Shown here piece after piece: positions 1-7,129 of a stretch of 16,881 nt of DNA. Source of the stretch: Cellulomonas sp. (GTDB taxonomy: Bacteria; Actinomycetota; Actinomycetes; Actinomycetales; Cellulomonadaceae). Positions within the stretch are counted from its first letter, which is position 1; every line of letters begins with the position of its first letter. Where the stretch lies: contig JAPSIJ010000014.1 of NCBI GenBank assembly GCA_031178805.1, positions 1 to 16,881 of the forward strand. Direction: 5' to 3'. The translations under genes were made by a program, and so were the position numbers. The notes below the pieces were generated by a model. The model was not told where the DNA came from, did no database searches, and saw only the letters and a program-made list of their open reading frames with translations.

Positions 1-617
1 ACCTCGACACCGGCGCGATGTACCGCGCGGCGACCTGGTGGGCGCTGCACCGCGGCGTGCCGCTGACCGACGCCGACGCGGTGGCCGCGCTGGTGCGCGA
101 GATGCCGCTCGTGATGGGCGTCGACCCCCGCGAGCCCGGCGTGCACGTGGCCGGCCAGGACGTCGGCGAGGCGATCCGGGAGACCGCGATCTCCTCGGCG
201 GTGAGCGCCGTCGCGACCAACCTCGAGGTCCGGGCCGAGCTCGGCCGGCGCCAGCGGGCGGAGATCGCGGCGCAGGCGGCGTCGTCCTCGTTCTCCGGCG
301 GCCGCGGGATCGTGGCCGAGGGCCGGGACATCACCACGGTGATCGCGCCCGACGCCGACGTCCGGCTGCTGCTCACCGCCAGCGAGGAGGCCCGGCTGGC
401 CCGGCGCGCCCGCGAGGTGCACGGCTCCGCCGACGCCGCGGCCGTCGAGGCCACCCGCGACCAGGTGGTGCGGCGCGACGCCGACGACTCCACCGTGTCG
501 CAGTTCCTCGTCGCCGCGGACGGCGTCGTCACCGTCGACTCCTCGGAGCTCGACCTGGACCAGACGGTGCAGGCGGTGCTCGACGTGGTCGCGCGCACCG
601 CGGACCTGCACGCGTGA
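1..617 (+). CDS. cmk: Cytidylate kinase, 5'-truncated by the window edge
   Basis: This enzyme phosphorylates CMP and dCMP to the diphosphates with ATP in the cytoplasm. The reading frame is open from base 3 and begins with LDTGAMYRA, the conserved CMP-kinase segment just after the P-loop. The first 25-30 residues, including the glycine-rich ATP loop, must therefore lie left of the window. Counting the Met at base 18 as residue 1, EGRDITTVIAPDADV (101-115) is the family's GRDI motif. The LLLTASEEARLARRAREV stretch that follows is the lid region, rich in arginines. The C-terminal RRDADDSTVSQ and VTVDSSELDLDQTV segments match actinobacterial Cmk. The stop TGA (615-617) overlaps the GTG of the next gene by four bases, so the two are probably translated in a coupled way. 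Identification is firm; only the true start is unseen. Confidence 0.97.
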   Translation, partial: LDTGAMYRAATWWALHRGVPLTDADAVAALVREMPLVMGVDPREPGVHVAGQDVGEAIRETAISSAVSAVATNLEVRAELGRRQRAEIAAQAASSSFSGGRGIVAEGRDITTVIAPDADVRLLLTASEEARLARRAREVHGSADAAAVEATRDQVVRRDADDSTVSQFLVAADGVVTVDSSELDLDQTVQAVLDVVARTADLHA

Positions 618-1279
618 GCGCGCCGGACCGCCCGGCTCTCCGCGAGGTGCCGGGCTGGGCCCGGGCGATCGGGAAGGTGCTCGCGCACGGCGTCTGGGAC
701 GCGCGCGTGGTCGGCGCCGAGCACGTGCCCCCGACCGGGCCGGTGCTGCTCGCCGCGAACCACACGAGCGTCGTGGACGGCCCGCTCCTGGAGGGCATCA
801 CCCCGCGGGCGGTGCACATCTTGGTCAAGGAGGAGATGTTCACCGGCCCGATCGGGATGGTGCTCCGCGGCGCGCAGCAGATCCCGGTCGACCGCGGCGG
901 CGGCCGGGCCGCGCTCACCACGGCGCTCGGCGTGCTGCAGTCCGGCGGCGCCGTCGGCGTGTTCCCCGAGGGCAACCGCGGCCGCGGGGACGCCTCCTCC
1001 TCCCGCGCCGGCATCGCCTGGCTCGCCGTGAACGGCCACGCGCCCGTGGTGCCGGTGGCGATCCTGGGCACCCGCCGCACGGGGGAGTCGGTCGGGCACG
1101 TCCCGGGCCTGCGCCGCCGGCTGCACGTCGAGATCGGCGCGCCGGTGCACGTGACGCCGGAGCCCGGGCAGTCGCGCCGGGCGGCGATCGTCGCCGGGAC
1201 CGAGGCGGTGCGCGAGGCGCTGTCCGCGCTCGTGGCGGCCGCGTCGGCCCGGACCGGCGTGGCGCTGCCGACCGACTGA
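614..1279 (+). CDS. plsC: PlsC-family 1-acylglycerol-3-phosphate acyltransferase
   Basis: A protein of 221 residues, predicted to transfer an acyl chain to lysophosphatidic acid or a related lysophospholipid at the inner face of the membrane. The HX4D catalytic motif is NHTSVVD, with His50 and Asp55. The substrate-binding block FPEGNRGRG sits at 107-115 and corresponds to the family's FPEGTRS. VPVAILGT further on is the usual fourth block. Start choice: GTG at 614 overlaps the cmk stop (GTGA) and gives a normal N-terminus with the catalytic His near residue 50. No strong Shine-Dalgarno is visible, so reinitiation after cmk is likely. A PlsC homologue between cmk and der is a common actinobacterial arrangement. 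The exact acyl acceptor cannot be read from sequence, so the symbol is a family-level call. Confidence 0.92.
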   Translation: MSAPDRPALREVPGWARAIGKVLAHGVWDARVVGAEHVPPTGPVLLAANHTSVVDGPLLEGITPRAVHILVKEEMFTGPIGMVLRGAQQIPVDRGGGRAALTTALGVLQSGGAVGVFPEGNRGRGDASSSRAGIAWLAVNGHAPVVPVAILGTRRTGESVGHVPGLRRRLHVEIGAPVHVTPEPGQSRRAAIVAGTEAVREALSALVAAASARTGVALPTD

Positions 1280-1352
1280 CCCGGTCCCGCGGGCGGCGGG
1301 TGGGGCCGCAGCGGCGCCCGTGGGGGCACGGTCGCTGCCGGGGCCCCGCGTC

Positions 1353-1368
1353 AGGGACAATGGTGCCC
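1353..1368 (+). promoter_or_regulatory. Putative -10 box / RBS immediately before der
   Basis: GACAAT (1356-1361) resembles a -10 hexamer and ends seven bases before the ATG at 1369, which would give a leaderless or nearly leaderless mRNA. The overlapping AGGGA (1353-1357) could instead serve as a Shine-Dalgarno 11 bases from the ATG. No convincing -35 is seen 17 bases upstream. The 89-bp gap between plsC and der is otherwise GC-rich with no clear structure. Confidence 0.35.
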
Positions 1369-2958
1369 ATGCGTGACAGCGAGCCGGCCCAGCCGACCAC
1401 CAGCGGACCCGTCGAGGACGAGGTCGTCGACCTCGACGCCGCGGCCGCCGGGGACACCGAGCCGTCCGGCGGCACCGACCCGGCCGACGGCACCGACGGC
1501 ACCGACGTGACCACCGAGGCGGACGACGACGCCGCGCGCGAGCGCGCCCTGCGGGCCGGCCTCGAGGACTACGACCTCGAGGACGAGGACGTCGCCCTGC
1601 TCTCCGGCGAGCTCGGCGAGCTGGACGAGGACGGCGTGCCGCTGGCGCTGCCGGTGCTCGCCGTCGTCGGCCGCCCCAACGTGGGCAAGTCGACGCTGGT
1701 GAACCGCATCCTCGGCCGCCGCGAGGCCGTCGTCGAGGACAAGCCGGGCGTCACCCGCGACCGCGTCTCGTACCCCGCGGAGTGGTCGGGCCGCCGGTTC
1801 ACCCTGGTGGACACCGGCGGCTGGGAGGTCGACGTCGCCGGCATCGAGGCGCGCGTCGCCGAGCAGGCCGAGGTCGCCATCTCGCTGGCCGACGCCGTGC
1901 TGTTCGTGGTCGACGCCACCGTCGGCCCCACCGCGACCGACGAGCGCGTCGTCCGCCTGCTGCGCAAGTCCGGCAAGCCCGTCGTGCTCTGCGCCAACAA
2001 GGTCGACGGCCCCCGGGTCGAGGCGGACGCCGCCGAGCTGTGGAGCCTCGGCCTCGGCGAGCCGCACCCCGTCTCGGCCCTGCACGGCCGCGGCACCGGC
2101 GACCTGCTGGACGCCGCGATGGCCGCGCTGCCGACCGTGTCGGCGCACGCCACCGCCCGCCCCGGCGGCCCGCGCCGCGTCGCGCTGGTCGGCCGCCCGA
2201 ACGTCGGCAAGTCGTCGCTGCTGAACAAGGTGCTCGGCGCGAACCGGGTGGTCGTCGACGACACCGCCGGCACCACCCGCGACCCGGTGGACGAGCTCGT
2301 CGAGCTCAAGGGCATCCCGTGGTGGTTCGTGGACACCGCCGGCATCCGCCGCCGGGTGCACCAGACCTCCGGCGCCGACTTCTACGCCTCGCTGCGCACC
2401 CAGGCCGCGATCGAGAAGGCCGAGGTGGCCGTCGTGCTGCTGGACGCCTCCCAGCCGCTGACCGAGCAGGACACCCGCGTCATCCAGCAGGTGATCGACG
2501 CCGGCCGCGCGCTGGTCATCGCGTACAACAAGTGGGACCTCATGGACGAGGACCGCCGCCCGTACCTGGAGCGCGAGATCGAGAAGGAGCTCGTGCAGAT
2601 CCAGTGGGCGCCGCGGGTGAACCTCTCCGCGAAGACCGGCTGGCACACCGACCGGCTCGTCCCCGCCCTGACGCGCTCGCTGGAGTCCTGGGACACCCGG
2701 GTGCCGACCGGCCGGCTGAACGCGTTCCTCGGCGAGCTCGTGGCCGCGCACCCGCACCCGCTGCGGGGCGGCAAGCAGCCGCGCATCCTGTTCGCGACGC
2801 AGGCGTCGACCCGGCCGCCGCGGTTCGTGATCTTCGCCTCCGGGTTCCTGGAGGCCGGGTACCGCCGGTTCATCGAGCGCCGCCTGCGCGAGACCTTCGG
2901 CTTCGAGGGCTCGCCGATCTCGATCTCCGTGCGCGTGCGGGAGAAGCGCAAGCGGTGA
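1369..2958 (+). CDS. der: Ribosome-assembly GTPase Der (EngA)
   Basis: A 529-residue GTPase with two tandem G domains, required for 50S subunit maturation. The first domain has GRPNVGKSTL (101-110), the switch-II DTGG (148-151) and NKVD (210-213). The second has GRPNVGKSSL (275-284), DTAGI (322-326) and NKWD (387-390), with SAKTG (420-424) as its G5 loop. A KH-like domain follows from about 440, with the basic end EKRKR. Residues 1-90 form an acidic low-complexity extension absent from E. coli Der (490 aa) but frequent in actinobacteria; its role is unknown. I chose ATG 1369 over ATG 1360 and GTG 1300 because it leaves room for either the AGGGA ribosome site or the -10 box. The stop overlaps the next gene's GTG by four bases. 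Confidence 0.98.
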   Translation: MRDSEPAQPTTSGPVEDEVVDLDAAAAGDTEPSGGTDPADGTDGTDVTTEADDDAARERALRAGLEDYDLEDEDVALLSGELGELDEDGVPLALPVLAVVGRPNVGKSTLVNRILGRREAVVEDKPGVTRDRVSYPAEWSGRRFTLVDTGGWEVDVAGIEARVAEQAEVAISLADAVLFVVDATVGPTATDERVVRLLRKSGKPVVLCANKVDGPRVEADAAELWSLGLGEPHPVSALHGRGTGDLLDAAMAALPTVSAHATARPGGPRRVALVGRPNVGKSSLLNKVLGANRVVVDDTAGTTRDPVDELVELKGIPWWFVDTAGIRRRVHQTSGADFYASLRTQAAIEKAEVAVVLLDASQPLTEQDTRVIQQVIDAGRALVIAYNKWDLMDEDRRPYLEREIEKELVQIQWAPRVNLSAKTGWHTDRLVPALTRSLESWDTRVPTGRLNAFLGELVAAHPHPLRGGKQPRILFATQASTRPPRFVIFASGFLEAGYRRFIERRLRETFGFEGSPISISVRVREKRKR

Positions 2959-4088
2959 CCGGCGCACGGGACGCGGACCGGGGGAGCGTGGCGGCGGCGC
3001 CGGGCTCCTCGCGCGCCGTCGCGCACCCGCTGCGGCGTTCGCCCGTCCTCGTCCTGGGGCTGCCGCGCGACCCCGCCGGCCCCCGGCACGTCGCCGGGTT
3101 CCTGGCGGTGACGGTGCTCACCGTGCTCGTCACCCGCGGCCTGCTGGCCCTCACCGGGTTCCCGCAGCTGGGCGGCGACGGTCTGCACATCGCCCACGTG
3201 CTGTGGGGCGGCCTGCTGATGGCGGTCGCCGTCGTGGCCGCGCTGTCCTGGGCCGGTCCCGTCGTCCGGCCGCTCGCGGCCCTGGTCGGCGGCGTCGGCT
3301 TCGGGCTGTTCATCGACGAGATCGGCAAGTTCGTCACGTCCGACAACGACTACTTCTTCGAGCCGACCGCCTCGCTGATCTACGTCGTCGTCGTCCTGCT
3401 CGTCCTGATCGGCGAGGTGATCCACGGCCGGCGCGCGCGCGACCCGCACGAGACGCTCGCCGCCGCCGCGGACCTCGCCGTCGCCGGCATCGCCGGCGGC
3501 TTCTCCACGCGCGCCCGGCGGCAGGCCCGCGAGCTCGCCGACGCGGCCGGCGACCTGCGCGGCGCCGCCGAGGTCCGGGCGCTGCTGGACACCGTCGAGC
3601 ACGACGCCCGGGAGCTGCCCGACCCGATCAGCGCGGTGTCGCGGACCGTCGTGCGGGTGTCCCGGCGGCTGGTCCGGGTGCGCTGGCTGCCGCGGGTCAC
3701 GGTCGTCGTGCTCGGCGTCGCGACGCTGTTCACCGTCGGGCGCGGCGTCGTGCTGGTCGCCTCCGGCGCCGAGCTGCCGTGGTGGGCGCTCGTCGGCATG
3801 CTCGCCAGCGGGGCGGTGTCGCTGGTCTGCTCGCTCGTCGGCCTGCGGCTCGTCGGCCGGGACCGGGCCCGCGGCTACGAGTGGTTCCGGCGCGCGGTGC
3901 TGGTGAACCTGCTGCTGACCCAGATCTTCCTGTTCCGGGTGGACCAGTGGGGCGCCGTCGGCGGTCTCGTGGTCGACCTGCTGCTGCTCGGCGTGGTCGC
4001 CGCCGAGCTCGACGTGCTGCGCGGGCGGGGCGACGACGACGGCAGTGCCGCCGCCGACGCGGCGCGGGACACGGTCCCGGCGCGCTGA
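2955..4088 (+). CDS. Uncharacterised polytopic membrane protein with GLFIDEIGKF motif
   Basis: A 377-residue integral membrane protein of unknown function. Hydrophobic segments lie near 46-66, 78-99, 104-120, 137-154, 246-269, 275-300, 313-328 and 333-352, so six to eight helices. Between helices three and four is a charged, aromatic-rich stretch, GLFIDEIGKFVTSDNDYFF (117-135). I recall this stretch as conserved in uncharacterised bacterial membrane proteins. A soluble, probably cytoplasmic helical region with many Arg, Glu and Ala residues spans about 158-240. The C-terminus is hydrophilic (GRGDDDGSAAADAA). The GTG start overlaps the der stop (GTGA), which implies co-translation with der, but nothing in the sequence ties it to ribosome assembly. 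I do not assign a function. Confidence 0.85.
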   Translation: MTGARDADRGSVAAAPGSSRAVAHPLRRSPVLVLGLPRDPAGPRHVAGFLAVTVLTVLVTRGLLALTGFPQLGGDGLHIAHVLWGGLLMAVAVVAALSWAGPVVRPLAALVGGVGFGLFIDEIGKFVTSDNDYFFEPTASLIYVVVVLLVLIGEVIHGRRARDPHETLAAAADLAVAGIAGGFSTRARRQARELADAAGDLRGAAEVRALLDTVEHDARELPDPISAVSRTVVRVSRRLVRVRWLPRVTVVVLGVATLFTVGRGVVLVASGAELPWWALVGMLASGAVSLVCSLVGLRLVGRDRARGYEWFRRAVLVNLLLTQIFLFRVDQWGAVGGLVVDLLLLGVVAAELDVLRGRGDDDGSAAADAARDTVPAR

Positions 4089-4117
4089 CCTCCGGGTGGC
4101 GGGCGGGGCGCCCGGGA

Positions 4118-4128
4118 TACGGTAGAGT
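4118..4128 (+). promoter_or_regulatory. Putative -10 region of the tRNA-Pro gene
   Basis: Two overlapping hexamers of -10 type, TACGGT (4118-4123) and TAGAGT (4123-4128), lie about 25-35 bases before the mature tRNA 5' end in the short gap after the membrane-protein gene. No good -35 is visible. This is an AT-richer patch in a GC-rich context, which supports a promoter but does not prove one. Confidence 0.4.
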
Positions 4129-4153
4129 TTCCGAGGCTCCTGCGGGGGCCGTT

Positions 4154-4227
<74 letters not shown>

Positions 4228-4242
4228 CGTGGAGTAGCAGGT

Positions 4243-4278
4243 CGGAGGCCGTTCCCGGGGAACCGGGGACGGCCTCCG
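4243..4278. terminator. Long GNRA-loop hairpin, probable bidirectional terminator
   Basis: Bases 4243-4258 pair with 4263-4278 as a 16-bp stem containing a single G-U wobble, closed by a GGAA tetraloop (4259-4262). There is no U tract on either side, as is usual for actinobacterial terminators. It lies 15 bases after the tRNA and 31 bases beyond the stop of the oppositely oriented response-regulator gene, so it can end transcripts from both sides. Confidence 0.7.
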
Positions 4279-4309
4279 CCGTTCCCGGACGCCCGGCGGC
4301 GCGACGGGG

Positions 4310-4969
4310 TCAGCCCACCAGCCCCGTGCGGTAGGCGTGCACCACCGCCTGGACGCGGTCGCGCAGGTCCAGCTTGGTCAGGATGCGCGAGACGTAGGTC
4401 TTCACGGTCTCCTGGCTGAGCACGAGGTGGGCCGCGATCTCCGCGTTCGACAGCCCGCCGGCGACGAGGCGCAGCACCTCCAGCTCGCGCGGGGAGAGGA
4501 CGGCGTGGTCCGCGGGCCGGTCCGGCGGGCTGATGCGGCTCGCGTACCGGCCGACGAGCTGCCGGGTGACCTCGGGCGCGAGCAGCGCCGCCCCGGAGGC
4601 GACGGTGCGGATGCCGTCGACCAGCTGGGCCACCGGCGCGTCCTTGAGCAGGAACCCGCTCGCCCCGGCCCGGAGCGCCTCGTACACGTACTCGTCCAGG
4701 TTGAACGTCGTCACGACGAGGACCTTGACGGGGTCCGGCACGCCGGCGCCGGCGAGCGCGCGGGTCGCCTCGATGCCGTCGAGCACGGGCATCCGCACGT
4801 CCATCACGACGACGTCGGGGCGCAGCCGGCGGGCGAGGTCGACCGCGGTGCGCCCGTCGCCGCACGCGCCGACCACCTCGAGGTCCGGCTGGGCGTCGAC
4901 GATCGTCGCGAAGCCGGTGCGGATCAGCGGCTGGTCGTCGCACACCAGCACCCGGACGGGCGCGGTCAC
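4310..4969 (-). CDS. NarL/FixJ-family response regulator
   Basis: A 219-residue two-component output protein. The receiver domain (about 5-120) has the acidic pair Asp11-Asp12, the phospho-acceptor Asp57 in VVVMDVRMP, the switch Thr in VVTTF (87-88) and Lys109 in FLLKD. A LuxR-type helix-turn-helix occupies about 157-219, with LSPRELEVLRLVAGGLSNAEI followed by LVLSQETVKTYVSRI, so it is a DNA-binding transcription factor. The GTG start (4969-4967) overlaps the stop of the histidine-kinase gene by four bases, making that kinase its near-certain partner. It is the last gene of the operon protease-kinase-regulator. The target genes are not shown by the sequence; the palindromes upstream of the operon at 7030-7072 are candidate sites. 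Confidence 0.96.
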   Translation of the reverse strand: MTAPVRVLVCDDQPLIRTGFATIVDAQPDLEVVGACGDGRTAVDLARRLRPDVVVMDVRMPVLDGIEATRALAGAGVPDPVKVLVVTTFNLDEYVYEALRAGASGFLLKDAPVAQLVDGIRTVASGAALLAPEVTRQLVGRYASRISPPDRPADHAVLSPRELEVLRLVAGGLSNAEIAAHLVLSQETVKTYVSRILTKLDLRDRVQAVVHAYRTGLVG

Positions 4970-6120
4970 CGTCCGGCCCCCGTGGGGATCCGCGCCCGCA
5001 CGACGAAGCCGCCGCCCGCCCGGGGGCCGGCGGCCAGCTCCCCGCCGAGGAGGGCGACCCGGTCCCGGAGGCCCGCCAGGCCGCGCCCGCTGCCCCCGGC
5101 GGACGTCGGCGACGGCGCCGCCCCGGCCGTCGTGACCTCGACGGCGACCTCGTCCGCCCCGTGCCGGACCCGCACGACGGTCCGGCTGCCGGGGGCGTGC
5201 TTGAGCGCGTTCGTCAGCGCCTCCCGGACCACGCCGTAGGCCGCCACCTCGGCGCCGCCGGGGCTCCGCCGCGGCACGCCCTCGTGGCGCACCTCGACCG
5301 GCTGGCCGGCCCGGCGGGCCTGCTCGACGAGGGCGCCCAGGTCCCCCGCGGGGAGCGGGGGACCGGCGGGGCGGTGGCCCGGGTCCAGCACGTCGAGCAG
5401 GTCGCGCAGCTCGTCGACGGCCAGGCGGCCGGTGTCCGTGACGGCGGTGAGGGCGTCGTCGAGCCGTCGGGGGTCGGCGGTCAGGAACCGCGCCGCCTCG
5501 GCCTGGACCACCATCGCGGTCACGTGGTGGGTGACGACGTCGTGCAGCTCGCGCGCGAGGAGGGTGCGCTCCGCCGCCCGGGCGTCCTCGGCGACGTGCC
5601 GGCGCCGTACCGCCTCGCCGGCGCGGCTCTGCCGCAGCCACGCCCCGACGCCCCAGGCGACGGCGAGGACGGCGTAGAACGTGGCGAAGCCGGCGACCCC
5701 CTCGCCCGACCCGCGGCCGGCGAGCGCCGCAGCCAGCGCCACGTAGGCCGCGGACGCCGCGACGACCGCGCCGCGCCGGTGCCGGGCGAGGTGCGCCCCC
5801 GCGCTGAACAGGGCGACGGGCAGGGCGATGCCGGCGACGGAGTGGTAGGCGGCGAGCTGGTCGGCGGCGAAGCCCACCGACACCAGCGCAAGGCAGGCGG
5901 CGGGGAACCGGCGGCGGACCGCGAGCGGCAGGGCCTGCAGGGCGACCACCGCGACGGCGAGCGCGTCCGCCGGGCGGTGCGGGAGGTCGCCGAGCTGCGT
6001 CCCCTGGTTCTGCAGGGACGGGACCAGCGGCGCGACCAGCACGGCCAGCGCGAGGGGGAGGTCGCGCAGCACGACCCCCGCCGCCTGCCAGGAGCGCCGC
6101 ACCCGCGTCGGGTCGATCAC
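4966..6120 (-). CDS. DesK/NarX-type sensor histidine kinase
   Basis: A 384-residue membrane sensor kinase that should phosphorylate the response regulator encoded downstream. The N-terminal half (about 18-165) holds four to six hydrophobic helices with only short loops, so sensing is probably within the membrane. A coil (165-188) leads to the HisKA_3 phosphoacceptor helix ARELHDVVTHHVTAM with His193. In the ATPase domain the N box is REALTNALKHAP (299-310) and the G box GSGRGLAGLRDRVALLGG (343-360). The segment between them reads VEVTTAGAAP, where an Asp-x-Gly is expected, so the adenine-binding Asp seems to be replaced. The GTG start at 6120 overlaps the protease stop; a GGAGG lies immediately before it, too close to be ideal, so coupling is probable and the exact start is less certain than the gene. 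Confidence 0.94.
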   Translation of the reverse strand: MIDPTRVRRSWQAAGVVLRDLPLALAVLVAPLVPSLQNQGTQLGDLPHRPADALAVAVVALQALPLAVRRRFPAACLALVSVGFAADQLAAYHSVAGIALPVALFSAGAHLARHRRGAVVAASAAYVALAAALAGRGSGEGVAGFATFYAVLAVAWGVGAWLRQSRAGEAVRRRHVAEDARAAERTLLARELHDVVTHHVTAMVVQAEAARFLTADPRRLDDALTAVTDTGRLAVDELRDLLDVLDPGHRPAGPPLPAGDLGALVEQARRAGQPVEVRHEGVPRRSPGGAEVAAYGVVREALTNALKHAPGSRTVVRVRHGADEVAVEVTTAGAAPSPTSAGGSGRGLAGLRDRVALLGGELAAGPRAGGGFVVRARIPTGAGR

Positions 6121-6953
6121 CCTCCGACCGTAGCGGTCGCGAGGGTCCGCCCGGCGCGACGCGGCCTCGCGACCAGCCGACCCCGCCGGTGGGCGAGCAC
6201 GAGGAACCCGGCCGTCATCACCGCACCCGCGAGCACGGCGTACCCGCTCGCCTCGGGGCCGAACGCGCCACCGGACAGCAGGACCGGCCCCGACGTCACG
6301 CCCTCGAGGAGGCCGGCGGCGCCCTCCGTGCCCGAGACCGTGGTGCCGAAGACGCCGCCGGCGGCGACGTTCCAGCCGATGTGCAGCCCGATCGGGAGCC
6401 ACAGGGTGCGCGTCGCCGCGTACGCCGCGGCGAGCATGGCGCCGGCCTCCACCGCGATCGCCGTCGCGCCCCAGAGGGTCGCGTGCGGGTTGAGCAGGTG
6501 CATCGCGCCGAACAGCACCGCCGTCACGGCGAGGGCGGTCCAGGTGCCGGTGCGGTGCTCGAGGACCCGGAACAGGATGCCCCGGAACAGCAGCTCCTCG
6601 GTGACGCCCGCGGCGACGGCGAGTCCGAGCACCCCCGCGGCGGCGGACACCGAGCCCCACCCCTCGACGCGGTAGCCGCCGCCCAGGGCGATGGCCGCGA
6701 CGACGACGGCGAACATCCCGAGCCCCAGCAGCAGCCCCCGCCCGAGGGCGCCGCGTGCGGCGGACAGGCCGACCTCGACCGGCTCACGGTGCTCCGTCCG
6801 GCGGACCACCCACGCGTAGGCCAGGAGCGCGAGCACCCCTGTGACGAGGCCGAGGGCCAGTGTGACGGGCCCGCCGCCGTCCACCAGGCCGACGGCGGCG
6901 CTGCCGGCGAGCGCGACGACGCCCACCGTCCCGAGCTGCTTCAGCAGACGCAT
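6117..6953 (-). CDS. CPBP-family intramembrane metalloprotease
   Basis: A 278-residue polytopic membrane protein of the CPBP (Abi/Rce1-like) glutamic/metalloprotease family. All three family motifs are present. Motif 1 is VTEELLFRG, with Glu119, Glu120 and Arg124. Motif 2 is FGAMH, with Phe148 and His152. Motif 3 is HIGWN, with His191 and Asn195. Hydrophobic helices surround these. The ATG (6953-6951) has a strong Shine-Dalgarno, GGAGGAAGGACC, ending four bases upstream, which fixes the start. It is the first gene of an operon with the kinase and response regulator, overlapping the kinase start by four bases. Known family roles include prenyl-protein processing, bacteriocin immunity and regulated cleavage of membrane proteins; the substrate here is unknown. 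Involvement in the signalling of the adjacent kinase is a reasonable inference from context only. Confidence 0.93.
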   Translation of the reverse strand: MRLLKQLGTVGVVALAGSAAVGLVDGGGPVTLALGLVTGVLALLAYAWVVRRTEHREPVEVGLSAARGALGRGLLLGLGMFAVVVAAIALGGGYRVEGWGSVSAAAGVLGLAVAAGVTEELLFRGILFRVLEHRTGTWTALAVTAVLFGAMHLLNPHATLWGATAIAVEAGAMLAAAYAATRTLWLPIGLHIGWNVAAGGVFGTTVSGTEGAAGLLEGVTSGPVLLSGGAFGPEASGYAVLAGAVMTAGFLVLAHRRGRLVARPRRAGRTLATATVGG

Positions 6954-7001
6954 GACAGGTCCTTCCTCCAGGGCCGCGGCGGCGTGCCCCGGCTCCGGCC
7001 G

Positions 7002-7007
7002 ACGCTA
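7002..7007 (-). promoter_or_regulatory. Putative -10 box for the protease-kinase-regulator operon
   Basis: On the minus strand TAGCGT (7007 to 7002) is a plausible -10, which would give a leader of about 40 bases with the strong Shine-Dalgarno near its end. The -35 is poor (CGTGCC-like), which fits a promoter needing an activator. The paired palindromes at 7030-7072 would fall in the -35 to -78 interval. Confidence 0.35.
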
Positions 7008-7029
7008 CGGACCCGGGTACCCCGGGCAC

Positions 7030-7072
7030 GTCCCCGCACGGTGGGCACCTCTGTGTCCCCCGCACGGGGGAC
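7030..7072. promoter_or_regulatory. Two related palindromes, candidate operator pair
   Basis: The right copy (7055-7072) is a perfect inverted repeat: GTCCCCCG and CGGGGGAC separated by CA. The left copy (7030-7048) is a degenerate version, reading GTCCCCGCACGGTGGGCAC. The two share the 10-mer CCCCGCACGG, with cores 26 bases apart. They sit in the 176-bp gap between divergent operons, upstream of both. This arrangement suggests a dimeric regulator site, possibly for the response regulator at 4310-4969. Confidence 0.45.
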
Positions 7073-7094
7073 GACCGCGCGGGCCGCCGGGACG

Positions 7095-7123
7095 GTGACG
7101 ACCTCCGGATGCGCCGATAGGGT
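7095..7123 (+). promoter_or_regulatory. Promoter for rsbQ, likely leaderless
   Basis: GTGACG (7095-7100) and TAGGGT (7118-7123) have the optimal 17-base spacing. The -10 ends six bases before the ATG at 7130, so transcription would begin at or next to the A of the start codon. There is only a weak AGG directly before the ATG and no properly spaced Shine-Dalgarno, consistent with a leaderless mRNA. Confidence 0.6.
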
Positions 7124-7129
7124 CGCAGG

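Noticed and set aside
38..613. Long plus-strand open frame upstream of the plsC start, in another frame of cmk
   Set aside because: It is an arginine/alanine-rich shadow of cmk typical of GC-rich DNA; only the part from GTG 614 shows family motifs.
7012..7026. CCCGGGTACCCCGGG palindrome near the divergent promoters
   Set aside because: Short, imperfect and made of very common GC words; it is weaker than the neighbouring paired palindromes and was not called as a site.
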